A stretch of 33,398 bases of DNA from Pseudomonadota bacterium. Its GTDB lineage: Bacteria > Chloroflexota > UBA5177. The stretch's first letter is position 1; each line of letters starts with the position of its first letter. The stretch spans positions 1 to 33,398 of the forward strand of contig JAJPIP010000049.1 in assembly GCA_021324655.1 (NCBI GenBank). The letters are read 5' to 3'. The notes under the pieces are model-generated. The model had not been told where the DNA came from. It ran no database searches and saw nothing but the letters and a program-made list of their open reading frames with translations. A program made the position numbers and the translations under genes. This document shows, piece after piece, positions 16,295 to 25,125 of the stretch.

Positions 16295-19200
16295 TTACAC
16301 CGCCGCGCGGTTGTCCAGCGCCCCCCGCACACGCTTCGTATGTGGCTGCGCCCCCAGTCGCTCAAAGATCGTCAGTGCCGCCTCCAGATCGCGCCGGCGC
16401 TCAGGGGAAGACGGATCCAGGGCGCTGCGCCGCAGATAGATCCCAGCCTGTTCGTAAGGATGAGGTATTCGCTCCGCCAGCGCAAGTGCCTCGTCCAGGA
16501 GCCGGTGCGCCGCGTCTCTGTCGCCCGACTCGACCGCAATGGCAGCCGCCACCGAGAGCCAGCCCAACCGAGCCATCTCGTTCGCCTGACCCGTTGCCTG
16601 GTCCAGCCCGCGCCCCGCGATCTCCGCCGCGGCCGCGCGATTGCCGGCCGCGAGGTCGGCTTCCGCTACGATCTGCATGGCCCGATGGTCGAGCGTCGTC
16701 TCGAAGACCGGCGTCTGGAGTAAGGGATTCAGACGGTCCAGGGCCCGTTCCGGCTCCCCGTCCCAGAGATCCCAGGCGGCGAGGGGAATCTGCAGATAGG
16801 GCAGCAAGCCCACCCGGCCGCTGCGCTCAGCGATGACGAACGGCTCTTCCAGATACCGCGAGGCGCGCTCACTGTCCCCAAGACGCAGATAATGCTCGCC
16901 GAGCGTCATGAGAGTCCACGCCGAAAAGTGAGAGTAGCTCATGGAGCGGACGAGATCGACCGCCTGTTCCCAGTGGCTCTGAGCGGCGGGCCAATCACCG
17001 AGCACAAACGCGGCCTGCCCCAGGCGTCTCACGGCCTCCGCCTCTCCCGCGCGATCACCCCGGCTCCGGGCCACCTCAAGTGCCCGCGCGAACATCGCCT
17101 GCGCGCCGCCGGGCCTCCCCTGTGCCAGATCGATGTCGCCTCGCCACAGGAGCGCCTGCATGAAGACGGCGCCGTCACCGCCGGCTTCGGCCTGCGGGAT
17201 CACGTCGCCGAGGACCCGCCCAGCCTCGTCCAGCCGTCCGATCCCGCCCAGCGCCAGGCCATAGCGGACGGTGGCCTGCACCACCAGCCGATCACTGTCG
17301 TGCGGGCGCGCCAGCTCAACCGCCCGATAGGAGGCCGTAAGAGCGTCCTCGAAGCGGTTCAGATGATAGAGCGGATCGACCAACGCCATATAGACGTCGA
17401 TAAGACCGTGGGGAAGATCCGCATCGTCGGCGTCCTCGTCGAAACGGGCCAGCATGCTCTGGAGACGCGTCACTGCGTCCTCCGGCGCCCCACGCAGGAA
17501 GTGCACGTCGCCGATCTGTGCGGCGACCTGCGCTTCGCTGTCCACATCCCCCAGGTCGCGGTAGAGCCGTGCCGCCGTCTCGAGTTCCTCCAGTGCCTCG
17601 TCATACCACGCGATGATGCGGAAGATGCCGCCCAGCTTGGCGGCCAATCGGGCCGCGCTCGCGGCATCGCCACCGGCCTGCCCCAGCCGGGTACGAGCGG
17701 TTTCGTAGTGGTCCACCGCGCCCTGGTTGGCATACACCTCCGCTGCCCGGTCGCCGGCGCGCTCGAGCCAGAGGGCGGCATCGGCATGCCGGTCGGTCTG
17801 TGCCAGGTGGTAGGCAACCGTTTCGACGGCGTCCTCCGCCAGGTGTAGCGCGATCATGGCGTCGGCGATCGACTCATGCAGTTCCCTGCGCCGAGCGGCG
17901 AGCAGCGTGCTATACGCCACGTCGCGCATTGTCACATGCTTGAACGCATAGTCGGATTCGCTCCCCGGCGGAAGGACCACGATCTCGCTTCGGGTGAGCG
18001 CGGTGAGGTGTTCACGCGTGATGTGCTCGGCAGTTCCCATCACGGCGGTCAGCAGGTCAGCACTGAAGGTGCGGCCGATGACGCTCGCCGTCTGCACGAG
18101 GCTTCGGAGCGTGCCGGGAAGACGGTCGAGACGGGCCAGCACGATCTCGGTGAGGGTCGAGGGGAGGTGCGCGGCGGTCGCGGCTACCAGAACGGCGCGG
18201 CCGTTCTCATACGCGATCCCGCCTTCATCCTGCAGCGTATTCAGCAACTCCTCGACGAAGAAGGGATTGCCTCCCGACCGGTCGATGATATAGCGCTCGA
18301 GGTCGGGTGCCAGCGCCGCGCCCTCCAACACACTTTCGGCCAGCGCGATCGTCTCCGGTTGTGTCAGGGGACGGAGGACGATCTTCTCCACCCAGGCCCA
18401 GGCATCCCAGGGCGGGGTCCACGGCGGACGATAGGCGGCGAGGACCAGCAGCGGCAGCCCCACGACATCGCACAGCACCTCGGCCAGCACCTCGGCGCTC
18501 GCGCTGTCCATCCCGTGGGCATCTTCCAGGATCATCACCGACGGGGCGCGCTGCGCGAGACCCATAAAAAGTAAGCGCAGGCTCTTGACGAGGGTCTGGC
18601 GGCGGGCCTGGGGGCCGGCGTCGGTCACCGATGACCGGATATCGGCGAGGCCCAGTACCTCCCCGAGCACGTCGGCGGCTGTGCTGCGCGTTTCATCATC
18701 CGCCGGGGCGAGCAAGTCGTCCAGTATCGCCGTCAGATGTAGGCGCAAGACGGCCGGGTCCTCGCCGTCCCGTACCGCAAGGACGGCACGGAGCAGTTCG
18801 GCCACCGTCCCCAGACTGATGCTCCCGCCATGACTGGAGCAGCGGACCCAGAAGACACGATCGGACGCGAAGCGTTGCGCAGCGTCGGCCAGTAGCCGGC
18901 TCTTGCCGAATCCGGCCTCCGCCAGCAGCGCCACCAATTGCCCATCGCCGGTTTGCGCCCGCTCCCAGGCCCGCTGCAGCGCGCCCAACTCGTGCTCGCG
19001 CCCGACCAGGGCCACCGGATGCCGCGCTCCGGCCTCCTGCCCCTGCGTCTCGACCGTTCCCAGTACGGCATAGGACGCCACGGCCTGCGCCTTCCCTTTA
19101 AGCGTCAGGTCATGACGCTCACCAAACACGACGGAACGCCGCGTCAGGCGCATCGTATCGAGACCGACCATAATCCCGCCGGGCTCGGCCGCCGTCTGCA

Positions 19201-19933
19201 GTCGGGCGGCAGTATTGATGACGTCTCCCGTGATGGAGTAGTCTTTCCGCCCGCCGGCGTCCAGCATCCCGCTGACGGCCTCACCGGTATTGACGCCGAC
19301 CCGGATCGCCAGCTCGACGCCGAAATCCCGCCGGACCTCACGTCGCAGCGGGATGAGAGCTGATTGCATGGCCAGCGCACACAGGACGGCCCGTTCGGCA
19401 TCATCGCCCTGGGCGAGGGGCACGCCGAAGAGCGCGAGGATGGCGTCGCCGGCGAACTTCTCCACGACGCCGCCGAATCGAGCGATCTCTCCGCTCATGC
19501 GCTCAAAGTAGGTCGTCTGGATGGCGCGCACGCCCTCCGCGTCGAGCCGTTCCGTCAGCGGCGTGAAGCCGACGAGATCGCAGAAGAGCGCGGTCACCAG
19601 CCGGCGCTCTTCTCGCGCCGTCTCATCACGCGTGGAGAGCGGCGCAGCCGGCCGCCGTTCGCCGGGCAGCGACACACCCGGACCGGCCGCCGCGCCGCAG
19701 GCGCCGCAGAACGGCTTGTTCGGCGTGACGGCCGAGCCGCAGGCAGCGCACCACGCTTGCAGCGGGGATCCGCAATCGTCACAGAAGCGGTTGCTGCTGT
19801 CCTGGATGCTTTGACAGTGTGGGCAGAGGGTGGGCAGGCGGGTCCCGCAATCGCCACAGAAGCGTTTCCCGGCCGGGCTGGTTTCACCACAAGCCCGGCA
19901 GATGAGGTGGCTAATTTCCGCGCGCGCTGCCAT
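16295..19933 (-). CDS. Zinc-ribbon / class III adenylate cyclase / AAA ATPase / TPR regulator
   Basis: A 1212-aa cytoplasmic protein. Three successive zinc ribbons open it (Cys12/15/26/29, Cys37/40/51/54, Cys62/65/76/79). A class III nucleotide cyclase domain follows at about residues 108-290 with metal ligands Asp119 (FCDLVGFT) and Asp163 (FAGDAIL) and transition-state residues Asn240 and Arg244 (GDVINTAARLQ), so it should be active. Next is an AAA/STAND-like ATPase with Lys344 in Walker A (AEAGFGKS, with Ala where Gly is usual) and Asp471 in Walker B (VMILEDAHGMD). From about residue 700 to the end are TPR-like repeats. Such proteins are common in Chloroflexota and Actinobacteria and probably couple partner binding to cyclic nucleotide synthesis; the ligand is unknown. 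The ribosome site before the ATG is weak. Confidence 0.87.
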   Translation of the reverse strand: MAARAEISHLICRACGETSPAGKRFCGDCGTRLPTLCPHCQSIQDSSNRFCDDCGSPLQAWCAACGSAVTPNKPFCGACGAAAGPGVSLPGERRPAAPLSTRDETAREERRLVTALFCDLVGFTPLTERLDAEGVRAIQTTYFERMSGEIARFGGVVEKFAGDAILALFGVPLAQGDDAERAVLCALAMQSALIPLRREVRRDFGVELAIRVGVNTGEAVSGMLDAGGRKDYSITGDVINTAARLQTAAEPGGIMVGLDTMRLTRRSVVFGERHDLTLKGKAQAVASYAVLGTVETQGQEAGARHPVALVGREHELGALQRAWERAQTGDGQLVALLAEAGFGKSRLLADAAQRFASDRVFWVRCSSHGGSISLGTVAELLRAVLAVRDGEDPAVLRLHLTAILDDLLAPADDETRSTAADVLGEVLGLADIRSSVTDAGPQARRQTLVKSLRLLFMGLAQRAPSVMILEDAHGMDSASAEVLAEVLCDVVGLPLLVLAAYRPPWTPPWDAWAWVEKIVLRPLTQPETIALAESVLEGAALAPDLERYIIDRSGGNPFFVEELLNTLQDEGGIAYENGRAVLVAATAAHLPSTLTEIVLARLDRLPGTLRSLVQTASVIGRTFSADLLTAVMGTAEHITREHLTALTRSEIVVLPPGSESDYAFKHVTMRDVAYSTLLAARRRELHESIADAMIALHLAEDAVETVAYHLAQTDRHADAALWLERAGDRAAEVYANQGAVDHYETARTRLGQAGGDAASAARLAAKLGGIFRIIAWYDEALEELETAARLYRDLGDVDSEAQVAAQIGDVHFLRGAPEDAVTRLQSMLARFDEDADDADLPHGLIDVYMALVDPLYHLNRFEDALTASYRAVELARPHDSDRLVVQATVRYGLALGGIGRLDEAGRVLGDVIPQAEAGGDGAVFMQALLWRGDIDLAQGRPGGAQAMFARALEVARSRGDRAGEAEAVRRLGQAAFVLGDWPAAQSHWEQAVDLVRSMSYSHFSAWTLMTLGEHYLRLGDSERASRYLEEPFVIAERSGRVGLLPYLQIPLAAWDLWDGEPERALDRLNPLLQTPVFETTLDHRAMQIVAEADLAAGNRAAAAEIAGRGLDQATGQANEMARLGWLSVAAAIAVESGDRDAAHRLLDEALALAERIPHPYEQAGIYLRRSALDPSSPERRRDLEAALTIFERLGAQPHTKRVRGALDNRAAV

Positions 19934-19983
19934 GTGGGGCCATTATTGATGACCTGGCACTCTCATCGCATCCTGGACGGCTG

Positions 19984-21546
19984 TCAGTGGTGTGCGGCCG
20001 CTCGCTTTCCCGTACCGCGTGGATACAGTCCCGGCAGGTCAACCGGCAGGACGCCTTGAGCCGGGCGCATCCCGAACAGGACGTCGAGCGTCGCATCCAG
20101 CATCGGCGCCGTGTCGTCGTAGCTCACCAGGTAGGTTGGTACCTCGGGAAAGGAGAGGAGATCGAACGGATCGGCGAGGGCGACAACCACCACGCGCTTG
20201 CCGGCGGCGAGCAGAGCTCGCACGACGTCCGCCTGGACGGGCCGTCCCGTGGCGAACGCGGTCCCGACCAGCACTGTCTCGATCCCCTTCAGTGCCGCCA
20301 GTACGTCGCCAACATCCATTCCCGGCTCGACCGCCACCAGGTGTGCGTGCCGGTGGCGTGCTGCGACCGCACCCGGCAGGGCCGGGCGCCGGATCGCCTT
20401 CGGTCCCTCCACCACACTCGCCGCCATCGAGGCGAAGGTCACCACGGCGAGTGGCTGATCACTACTGAGCGGGAGCAAGCCGGCCTCATCCTTGACCAGG
20501 GTGACGGCCCGCCTCGCGATTTCCCGGGCTGCCTCCGGCCCGCCGCCGCTGTCTCGACCGTTCACCGAGAGGCGATAGCGAAGCGTGTCCAGCCGCCGAT
20601 TCGCCTCTTCCAGGCGCTCGCAGGGCAGATCTCCGCTCTCCACGGCCCGGATAACCGCGTCGAGCGCCTCCTGCTGGAGTTCGGCGGTATGCGAGATCAG
20701 CACGAGATCGACGCCGGCGGCGAGGGCACGGACTGCCGCTTCCCCCGTCGTCATCCGGTTCTGGACGGCGCCCATCTCCATGCAGTCGGTGACGATCACG
20801 GTCTCGTCGCCGCCTATCTCACGGGCCAGTCCGGCAACAGCCGGCGAGACGGTGGCAGGGAGCGGTTCTGGATCGAGCACCGGATACCAGGCGTGACTCA
20901 CCATGATCGCCTCGGCTCCCGCCGTCACCGCCGCCGTGAAGGGCACAAGATCCTCGGCGCGTATCAGCTCGATGCTCTTGCTGATCTCCGGGAGGTCGAC
21001 GTGCGAGTCAATAGGGGTCGCACCGTGGCCGGCAAAGTGCTTGGCCGTCGAGGCAACGCCGGCCTCCCGGTGGCCGGCGACATAGGCGGCGCCGAAGCGG
21101 GCGGTGAGGTCCGGATCATCGGAAAAGCAGCGCGTGCCCAGCGCCGGATTCCGGTGATTCGCCAGGAGATCGACAACCGGTGCGAAGTTGACGTTGATGC
21201 CGAGCGATCGCAGCTCGGACGCTGTGGCTGCCGATGCGGTGCGGACAATCTCTACATCGCCCGTGGCGGCCCACGCCATCGCGGACGGGAACTGCGTGGC
21301 GGCTCCGCTCGCGGCCAGGCGGTTCACCCGCCCGCCCTCATGATCGATGGCAATCAGAGCGTCGTCCCCAGCCTGTGCGCGCAACGCGGTCGTCAGTGTG
21401 CGCACCTCCCCGGCAGATCCGATGTTGCGAGCAAAGAGGATGAAGTTTCGCACACCCCGCCGGATGAGTTCGTCCGGAATCTGTGTTCCCGGAAAGCCGA
21501 CCATAAGGGCGCCTGCCGCCAGACGCTCGATCTCTTGTCGCTGCAT
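19984..21546 (-). CDS. nagZ: Beta-N-acetylhexosaminidase NagZ (glycoside hydrolase family 3)
   Basis: Cleaves GlcNAc from GlcNAc-(anhydro)MurNAc wall fragments. The catalytic domain has KHFAGHG (His174), the following DSHVDLP loop typical of NagZ, and the nucleophile Asp254 in VIVTDCMEMGA. At 520 aa it is longer than the single-domain enterobacterial enzyme and carries a C-terminal GH3 second domain, like the Bacillus protein. Unlike the secreted Bacillus enzyme it has no signal peptide, so it should work in the cytoplasm on imported fragments. The ATG at 21546 is chosen because AGGAGAGG lies 7 nt before it; an ATG 21 nt upstream lacks one. It follows anmK on the same strand with a 260-bp gap. 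Confidence 0.9.
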   Translation of the reverse strand: MQRQEIERLAAGALMVGFPGTQIPDELIRRGVRNFILFARNIGSAGEVRTLTTALRAQAGDDALIAIDHEGGRVNRLAASGAATQFPSAMAWAATGDVEIVRTASAATASELRSLGINVNFAPVVDLLANHRNPALGTRCFSDDPDLTARFGAAYVAGHREAGVASTAKHFAGHGATPIDSHVDLPEISKSIELIRAEDLVPFTAAVTAGAEAIMVSHAWYPVLDPEPLPATVSPAVAGLAREIGGDETVIVTDCMEMGAVQNRMTTGEAAVRALAAGVDLVLISHTAELQQEALDAVIRAVESGDLPCERLEEANRRLDTLRYRLSVNGRDSGGGPEAAREIARRAVTLVKDEAGLLPLSSDQPLAVVTFASMAASVVEGPKAIRRPALPGAVAARHRHAHLVAVEPGMDVGDVLAALKGIETVLVGTAFATGRPVQADVVRALLAAGKRVVVVALADPFDLLSFPEVPTYLVSYDDTAPMLDATLDVLFGMRPAQGVLPVDLPGLYPRGTGKRAAAHH

Positions 21547-21806
21547 GCCCTGTCCTCTCCTATTCATTCTGGGAACAGACTACAGGTAGAGAGACCCTTG
21601 AGGCCTGTCACGGGTGCCGCGTCTCGTGGTCGTGGCGGCCGTGGTGGCTGCTTCGGCCGATGGCCTCGATGATCGTCCACGGCCCTCAGCGTGGTCCCGA
21701 TCCGCCGCGATAGTGGGCGCATCGGAGTTCGCCGGCTTGCCGAAAGTAGTGCAGCGATCGGGGGTCAGGCACGTCTGCGGCGTGCGACGGCGGGTCCACG
21801 CCTGAC
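21547..21806. other. Intergenic region between anmK and nagZ
   Basis: This stretch has no supported gene. It carries the nagZ ribosome site (AGGAGAGG, minus strand, 21554-21561). It is long enough for a separate nagZ promoter, but none is clear. Confidence 0.45.
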
Positions 21807-22994
21807 CTACGGCCGCAAATGCACGTGCTCAATATTCCGGCTCGGACTCTTCATCGCCTGTCGCATGAGTGCCCGGAAGTTGGCTCCCGGGGTAATAGAG
21901 CCGGTGATGGACGGCTGGGATGCACCGGTGCAGCGGGGAAGCGTGCCTGCTCGCCCGTGAATGGCCTCGTATCCAAGCAGGGCAAAGGCAACGGCCTCCT
22001 TTGCATCGCTCGGCAAGCCCAGGTCGTCGCTCCGCGTGAGGCGTGACGCGGGCAGCCGTTCGGCGATCAGGTGCAGCAACGTCGGATTCCTGGCGCCACC
22101 TCCGCTCACCACGATCTCGTCGATGCGGCCCGGACCGAAGGCGCGATAGCCGCGCGCGATGCTCTCGGCGGTCACGGCGGTCAGTGTCGCGAGCGTCTCG
22201 GCGGGAGAGAGCCCGCGAGCGACCGCCCGGGTCAGCAACTCGTTGCCAAAGGCGGCGCCGAACATCTCCCGCCCGGTGCTCTTGGGTGGAGCGCGGTGAA
22301 AGTAGGGATGAACGAGGATCTCCTCGAGGAACGCCTCGTCAATCCGGCCGGCAGAGGCGACGGCGCCGTCGCGATCGAAGGGAAGGCCCAGGAGAGACCG
22401 AGCCGCCTGATCGATCAGCATGTTCCCCGGACCGGTATCAAAGGCATACGGTTCCCCTGGGGCCGGGAGGAAGGTGACGTTGCCGATCCCGCCGATGTTC
22501 TGGACGGCGCGGGTCAGGGTGGGGTGGTGAAAGAGGAGAGCGTCGAGGTAGGGCACCAACGGCGCCCCTTCTCCGCCCCGCGCCATGTCGGCTGCCCGAA
22601 AATCGGAGACCACCGTGGCGCCGGTGTGCGCGGCAATGATGGCCGGATTGCCCATCTGCCACGTGCCGCGCTCACCGGTGGTGAGGTGATAGATGGTCTG
22701 GCCGTGACAGGCGACGAGGTCGGGGGCGGGCAGCTTGAGGTCGGCCACGGTCTGCTGCACGGCACCGGCAAAAGCCTGTCCGAGCGCCGTCTGCAGTCCC
22801 GTCAGTTCGGCGAGAGCTCCCTGCCCGTCGGTCAGGACGCCCATGATCCGCGCTCGCAGCCCATCGGGGAAGGGTTGCTCGCCGTAGCCGAGGACACGCA
22901 GCGTCAGGGTACCCGGATCGGCAGGGACGATTTCGCAGATCGCTACGTCGATGCCGTCAATCGACGTGCCCGACATGACACCGGCGATATGCAT
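21807..22994 (-). CDS. anmK: Anhydro-N-acetylmuramic acid kinase AnmK
   Basis: Converts 1,6-anhydro-MurNAc plus ATP to MurNAc-6-phosphate. The 395-aa chain has all family signatures: MSGTSIDGID near the N-terminus (ATP site), CHGQTI, SDFRAAD, GGEGAPL, catalytic Asp186 in FDTGPGN, and SGGGARN and KEAVAFA near the end. The ATG follows GAGGA at a suitable distance. It is upstream of nagZ on the minus strand and divergent from the peptide-type ABC transporter across 233 bp. Its product is the substrate of the MurQ encoded at the other end of the locus. Anhydro-sugars come from lytic transglycosylases, none of which is encoded here. Confidence 0.95.
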   Translation of the reverse strand: MHIAGVMSGTSIDGIDVAICEIVPADPGTLTLRVLGYGEQPFPDGLRARIMGVLTDGQGALAELTGLQTALGQAFAGAVQQTVADLKLPAPDLVACHGQTIYHLTTGERGTWQMGNPAIIAAHTGATVVSDFRAADMARGGEGAPLVPYLDALLFHHPTLTRAVQNIGGIGNVTFLPAPGEPYAFDTGPGNMLIDQAARSLLGLPFDRDGAVASAGRIDEAFLEEILVHPYFHRAPPKSTGREMFGAAFGNELLTRAVARGLSPAETLATLTAVTAESIARGYRAFGPGRIDEIVVSGGGARNPTLLHLIAERLPASRLTRSDDLGLPSDAKEAVAFALLGYEAIHGRAGTLPRCTGASQPSITGSITPGANFRALMRQAMKSPSRNIEHVHLRP

Positions 22995-23088
22995 GCTGTC
23001 CTCACCACGTCTTCACTGTCCAGCCCGCTGCGCACGTAAAGCCATTTATCTCTAAACAATGCACGAAAAGCACAGGGTCGGCCCGCTA

Positions 23089-23107
23089 TCGCACGATTTT
23101 GGTGCGA
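23089..23107. promoter_or_regulatory. Inverted repeat, candidate operator for the salvage locus
   Basis: TCGCAC-N7-GTGCGA is a perfect 6-base dyad in the divergent region. It could be a repressor site or a weak hairpin. No regulator gene lies in the window to pair it with. Confidence 0.35.
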
Positions 23108-23215
23108 CAGATGAGTAGCGAACTGGTGATGTTGCGATTCCCGCTGGATACTCGTTTCCATACGTGCATAATGGGAACTATCGGCAAGGCGGTGGATCCC
23201 TCGCGATGACACATG

Positions 23216-23221
23216 AGGAGG
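23216..23221 (+). promoter_or_regulatory. Ribosome binding site fixing the GTG start of the binding protein
   Basis: A perfect AGGAGG ends 6 nt before the GTG at 23228. The in-frame ATG at 23213 overlaps this site and has none of its own, so the GTG is the probable start. Confidence 0.7.
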
Positions 23222-23227
23222 AGTGGA

Positions 23228-25063
23228 GTGAGAGGTCTTAGGTTTGTCTCGGGTGTCCTGGTAGCCGCGGTTATCGCGATCACGTACGTCGGGACGGCAG
23301 GTCGTGCTGTTGCCGGGTCGGTGTCGGCCAACAACCAACCCTACGTGACGATCGGCAACATGGCGCAGGGGGCGCCGATTAATTGGTACAACGACCAGGG
23401 ATTGCAGTGGGCCGGCCTTGACGTGATGCCGCTCGGATTCGTCAAGATCGGATCGCCCAATCCCCTGGCGTTCTTCCCCGGTCTGGCCAAGAGCTGGACG
23501 ATCAGCAAGAACGGCCGCCAGATCACGGTGCACATCCAGCCGAATGCGCACTGGTCCAACGGTCAGCCTGTCACGGCAAAGGATCTGATCGAGACGGCCG
23601 CCATCGGATTCGCCAGCGGTGCCTCGCAAGGCTTTTACCTGGGCTCGATCAAGGCGCTCAATAGTAAGACCGTCGTCTACAAGATGCTGTCGGGGTCCAA
23701 GTACAACCTGTTCTCCCGCCTCGTTCTCGAGCAGGACATCACTCCGGCCTCGGTGTACAACAGCCAGTTGCCGTCCGATATCTGGACGACGATTGCCACC
23801 TCGCAGTACACGGGCACCGATCCGACGCTCTCCGCGAAGCAGGCGGCGGCGGTGAAGTCGCTGCAGGATCTCTACAAGAAGATCCAGGCCTACGCGCCGT
23901 CGAAGGACGTGTCGTCCGGTCCGTACGTGCTGAAGTCGTACAACCCCGGCGAGGCAATCCTGGTCAAAAACAAGGGCTTCTACGCTGCCAACAAGATTCA
24001 CATCGCGGAGGTCATTCTTCGCAACTACAACAACAGCAATCAGCAGATCTGGAACTATCTCCTGGGCGGCCAGGTGTACCAGGCCACATCCGGGGGCATG
24101 AGCAGCAGCCTGGTGCATCGCATCGCGTCGGTGCCGCATAACCATCTGTATAAGGTGTCGTCGACCGCGTCCGCGCAGCTGGTCTGGAACGAGAGCATCT
24201 ACCCGTTCAACATGGTCAAGGTGCGCCAGGCGATCGCGTACATCATCAATCGGAAGGCAGTGCAGCGTGTGGGCGAGCCGGTGGGAGGAACCTACAACCA
24301 CTGGCCGACCACGACCGTCGATTCCAATACCAAGACGTACCTGACGAAGGCGCAGCTCAAGCACCTCAATCCCTACCTGCCGAGCCCCAAGGCGGCGACG
24401 GCCCTCCTGCGTTCGGCCGGTTTCAAGAAGTCGGGCGGCGCGTGGACCATGCCGAACGGCAAGCCCTTCACGGTGACGCTGACGACGGTGAATGGATTCA
24501 ATGACTGGGTGGAGGCCTCCTCCGAAATCAAGAGCGAGATGGACTCTTTCGGCATTCCAACGACCGTCGATCTCTCACCGACGTTTGCCCAGTACCTCAA
24601 GGATCTCGGTAACGGCAAGATTGCCTTCGGTTTCTGGATCGGCACCGGGCTGACCCCGGCCGGCATTGCTCTCCGCCTCTTCGGCGGCGCCGACGGCTAT
24701 CAGCTCGAGGGCGGCAAGCTGGTCTACTACTCGCCGTCCGCTCAAGGGAAGGGCAACTGGCTCGACTTCCCCAAGACGGTCAGTGTCAAGGGGTACGGGA
24801 GCGTGTCCGTGGGCCCGCTCGCCAATAAGCTCAATGTCATCACCAACAGGGCCCAGGTGCGGCGGATCATGCAAACGTTGCTGATCACGGCCAACCAGTA
24901 CGTGCCGGAGATCACGCTCTGGAACTACGTGACGGACGGGTTCGTCAACGACAAGTACTTCACCGATTACCCAACCAGGAATGCGACCGTCATGCAAAGC
25001 TGCAACGGTTACTACCCGCCCATTGGGTGTTGGGAGATCATGGGGTACGTGAGGCCCCGCTAG
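23228..25063 (+). CDS. Family 5 (peptide-type) ABC transporter substrate-binding protein
   Basis: The extracytoplasmic binding component of a DppABCDF/OppA-type importer (611 aa, SBP_bac_5 fold). An N-terminal signal runs from MRGLRFVSGVLVAAV to about AGRAVAG. There is no lipobox Cys near it, unlike the metal-binding protein in this window. Family features include GLAKSWTISKNGRQITVHI and HWSNGQPVTAKD. It is followed by two permeases, two ATPases and a hydrolase, all on the same strand, after a strong hairpin at 25074-25103. The flanking peptidoglycan-salvage genes suggest that its ligand is a muropeptide, wall peptide or sugar-peptide rather than general dipeptides, an inference from context. 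Confidence 0.88.
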   Translation: MRGLRFVSGVLVAAVIAITYVGTAGRAVAGSVSANNQPYVTIGNMAQGAPINWYNDQGLQWAGLDVMPLGFVKIGSPNPLAFFPGLAKSWTISKNGRQITVHIQPNAHWSNGQPVTAKDLIETAAIGFASGASQGFYLGSIKALNSKTVVYKMLSGSKYNLFSRLVLEQDITPASVYNSQLPSDIWTTIATSQYTGTDPTLSAKQAAAVKSLQDLYKKIQAYAPSKDVSSGPYVLKSYNPGEAILVKNKGFYAANKIHIAEVILRNYNNSNQQIWNYLLGGQVYQATSGGMSSSLVHRIASVPHNHLYKVSSTASAQLVWNESIYPFNMVKVRQAIAYIINRKAVQRVGEPVGGTYNHWPTTTVDSNTKTYLTKAQLKHLNPYLPSPKAATALLRSAGFKKSGGAWTMPNGKPFTVTLTTVNGFNDWVEASSEIKSEMDSFGIPTTVDLSPTFAQYLKDLGNGKIAFGFWIGTGLTPAGIALRLFGGADGYQLEGGKLVYYSPSAQGKGNWLDFPKTVSVKGYGSVSVGPLANKLNVITNRAQVRRIMQTLLITANQYVPEITLWNYVTDGFVNDKYFTDYPTRNATVMQSCNGYYPPIGCWEIMGYVRPR

Positions 25064-25073
25064 TCGCACACGA

Positions 25074-25103
25074 GACGGCCGCGGCGCTGTAGCCGCGGCC
25101 GTC
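25074..25103 (+). terminator. Strong hairpin between binding-protein and permease genes
   Basis: A perfect 12-bp GC-rich stem, 25074-25085 with 25092-25103, has a 6-nt loop and is followed by TTTCT. It lies in the 62-bp gap between the binding-protein stop and the first permease. It probably causes partial termination or protects the upstream mRNA, giving more binding protein than membrane subunits. Confidence 0.7.
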
Positions 25104-25125
25104 TTTCTCGATCGAGGGATCCGGG

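Larger units (their letters stand above)
22995..23227. promoter_or_regulatory. Divergent control region between anmK and the peptide ABC transporter
   Basis: This must hold promoters for both salvage units. It is AT-richer than the flanking genes. It contains an inverted repeat, TCGCAC (23089-23094) and GTGCGA (23102-23107), with a 7-nt spacer, about 95 bp from the anmK start and 120 bp from the binding-protein start. A CATAAT resembling a -10 box lies near 23167, but no matching -35 was found. Confidence 0.45.

Noticed and set aside
19987-21672. Long plus-strand open frame opposite nagZ
   Set aside because: Shadow of nagZ with no recognisable domain; the minus strand carries all GH3 motifs.
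22943-24364. Long minus-strand open frame opposite the peptide-binding protein
   Set aside because: No domain or signal; the plus-strand frame has a Shine-Dalgarno site, signal peptide and family motifs.
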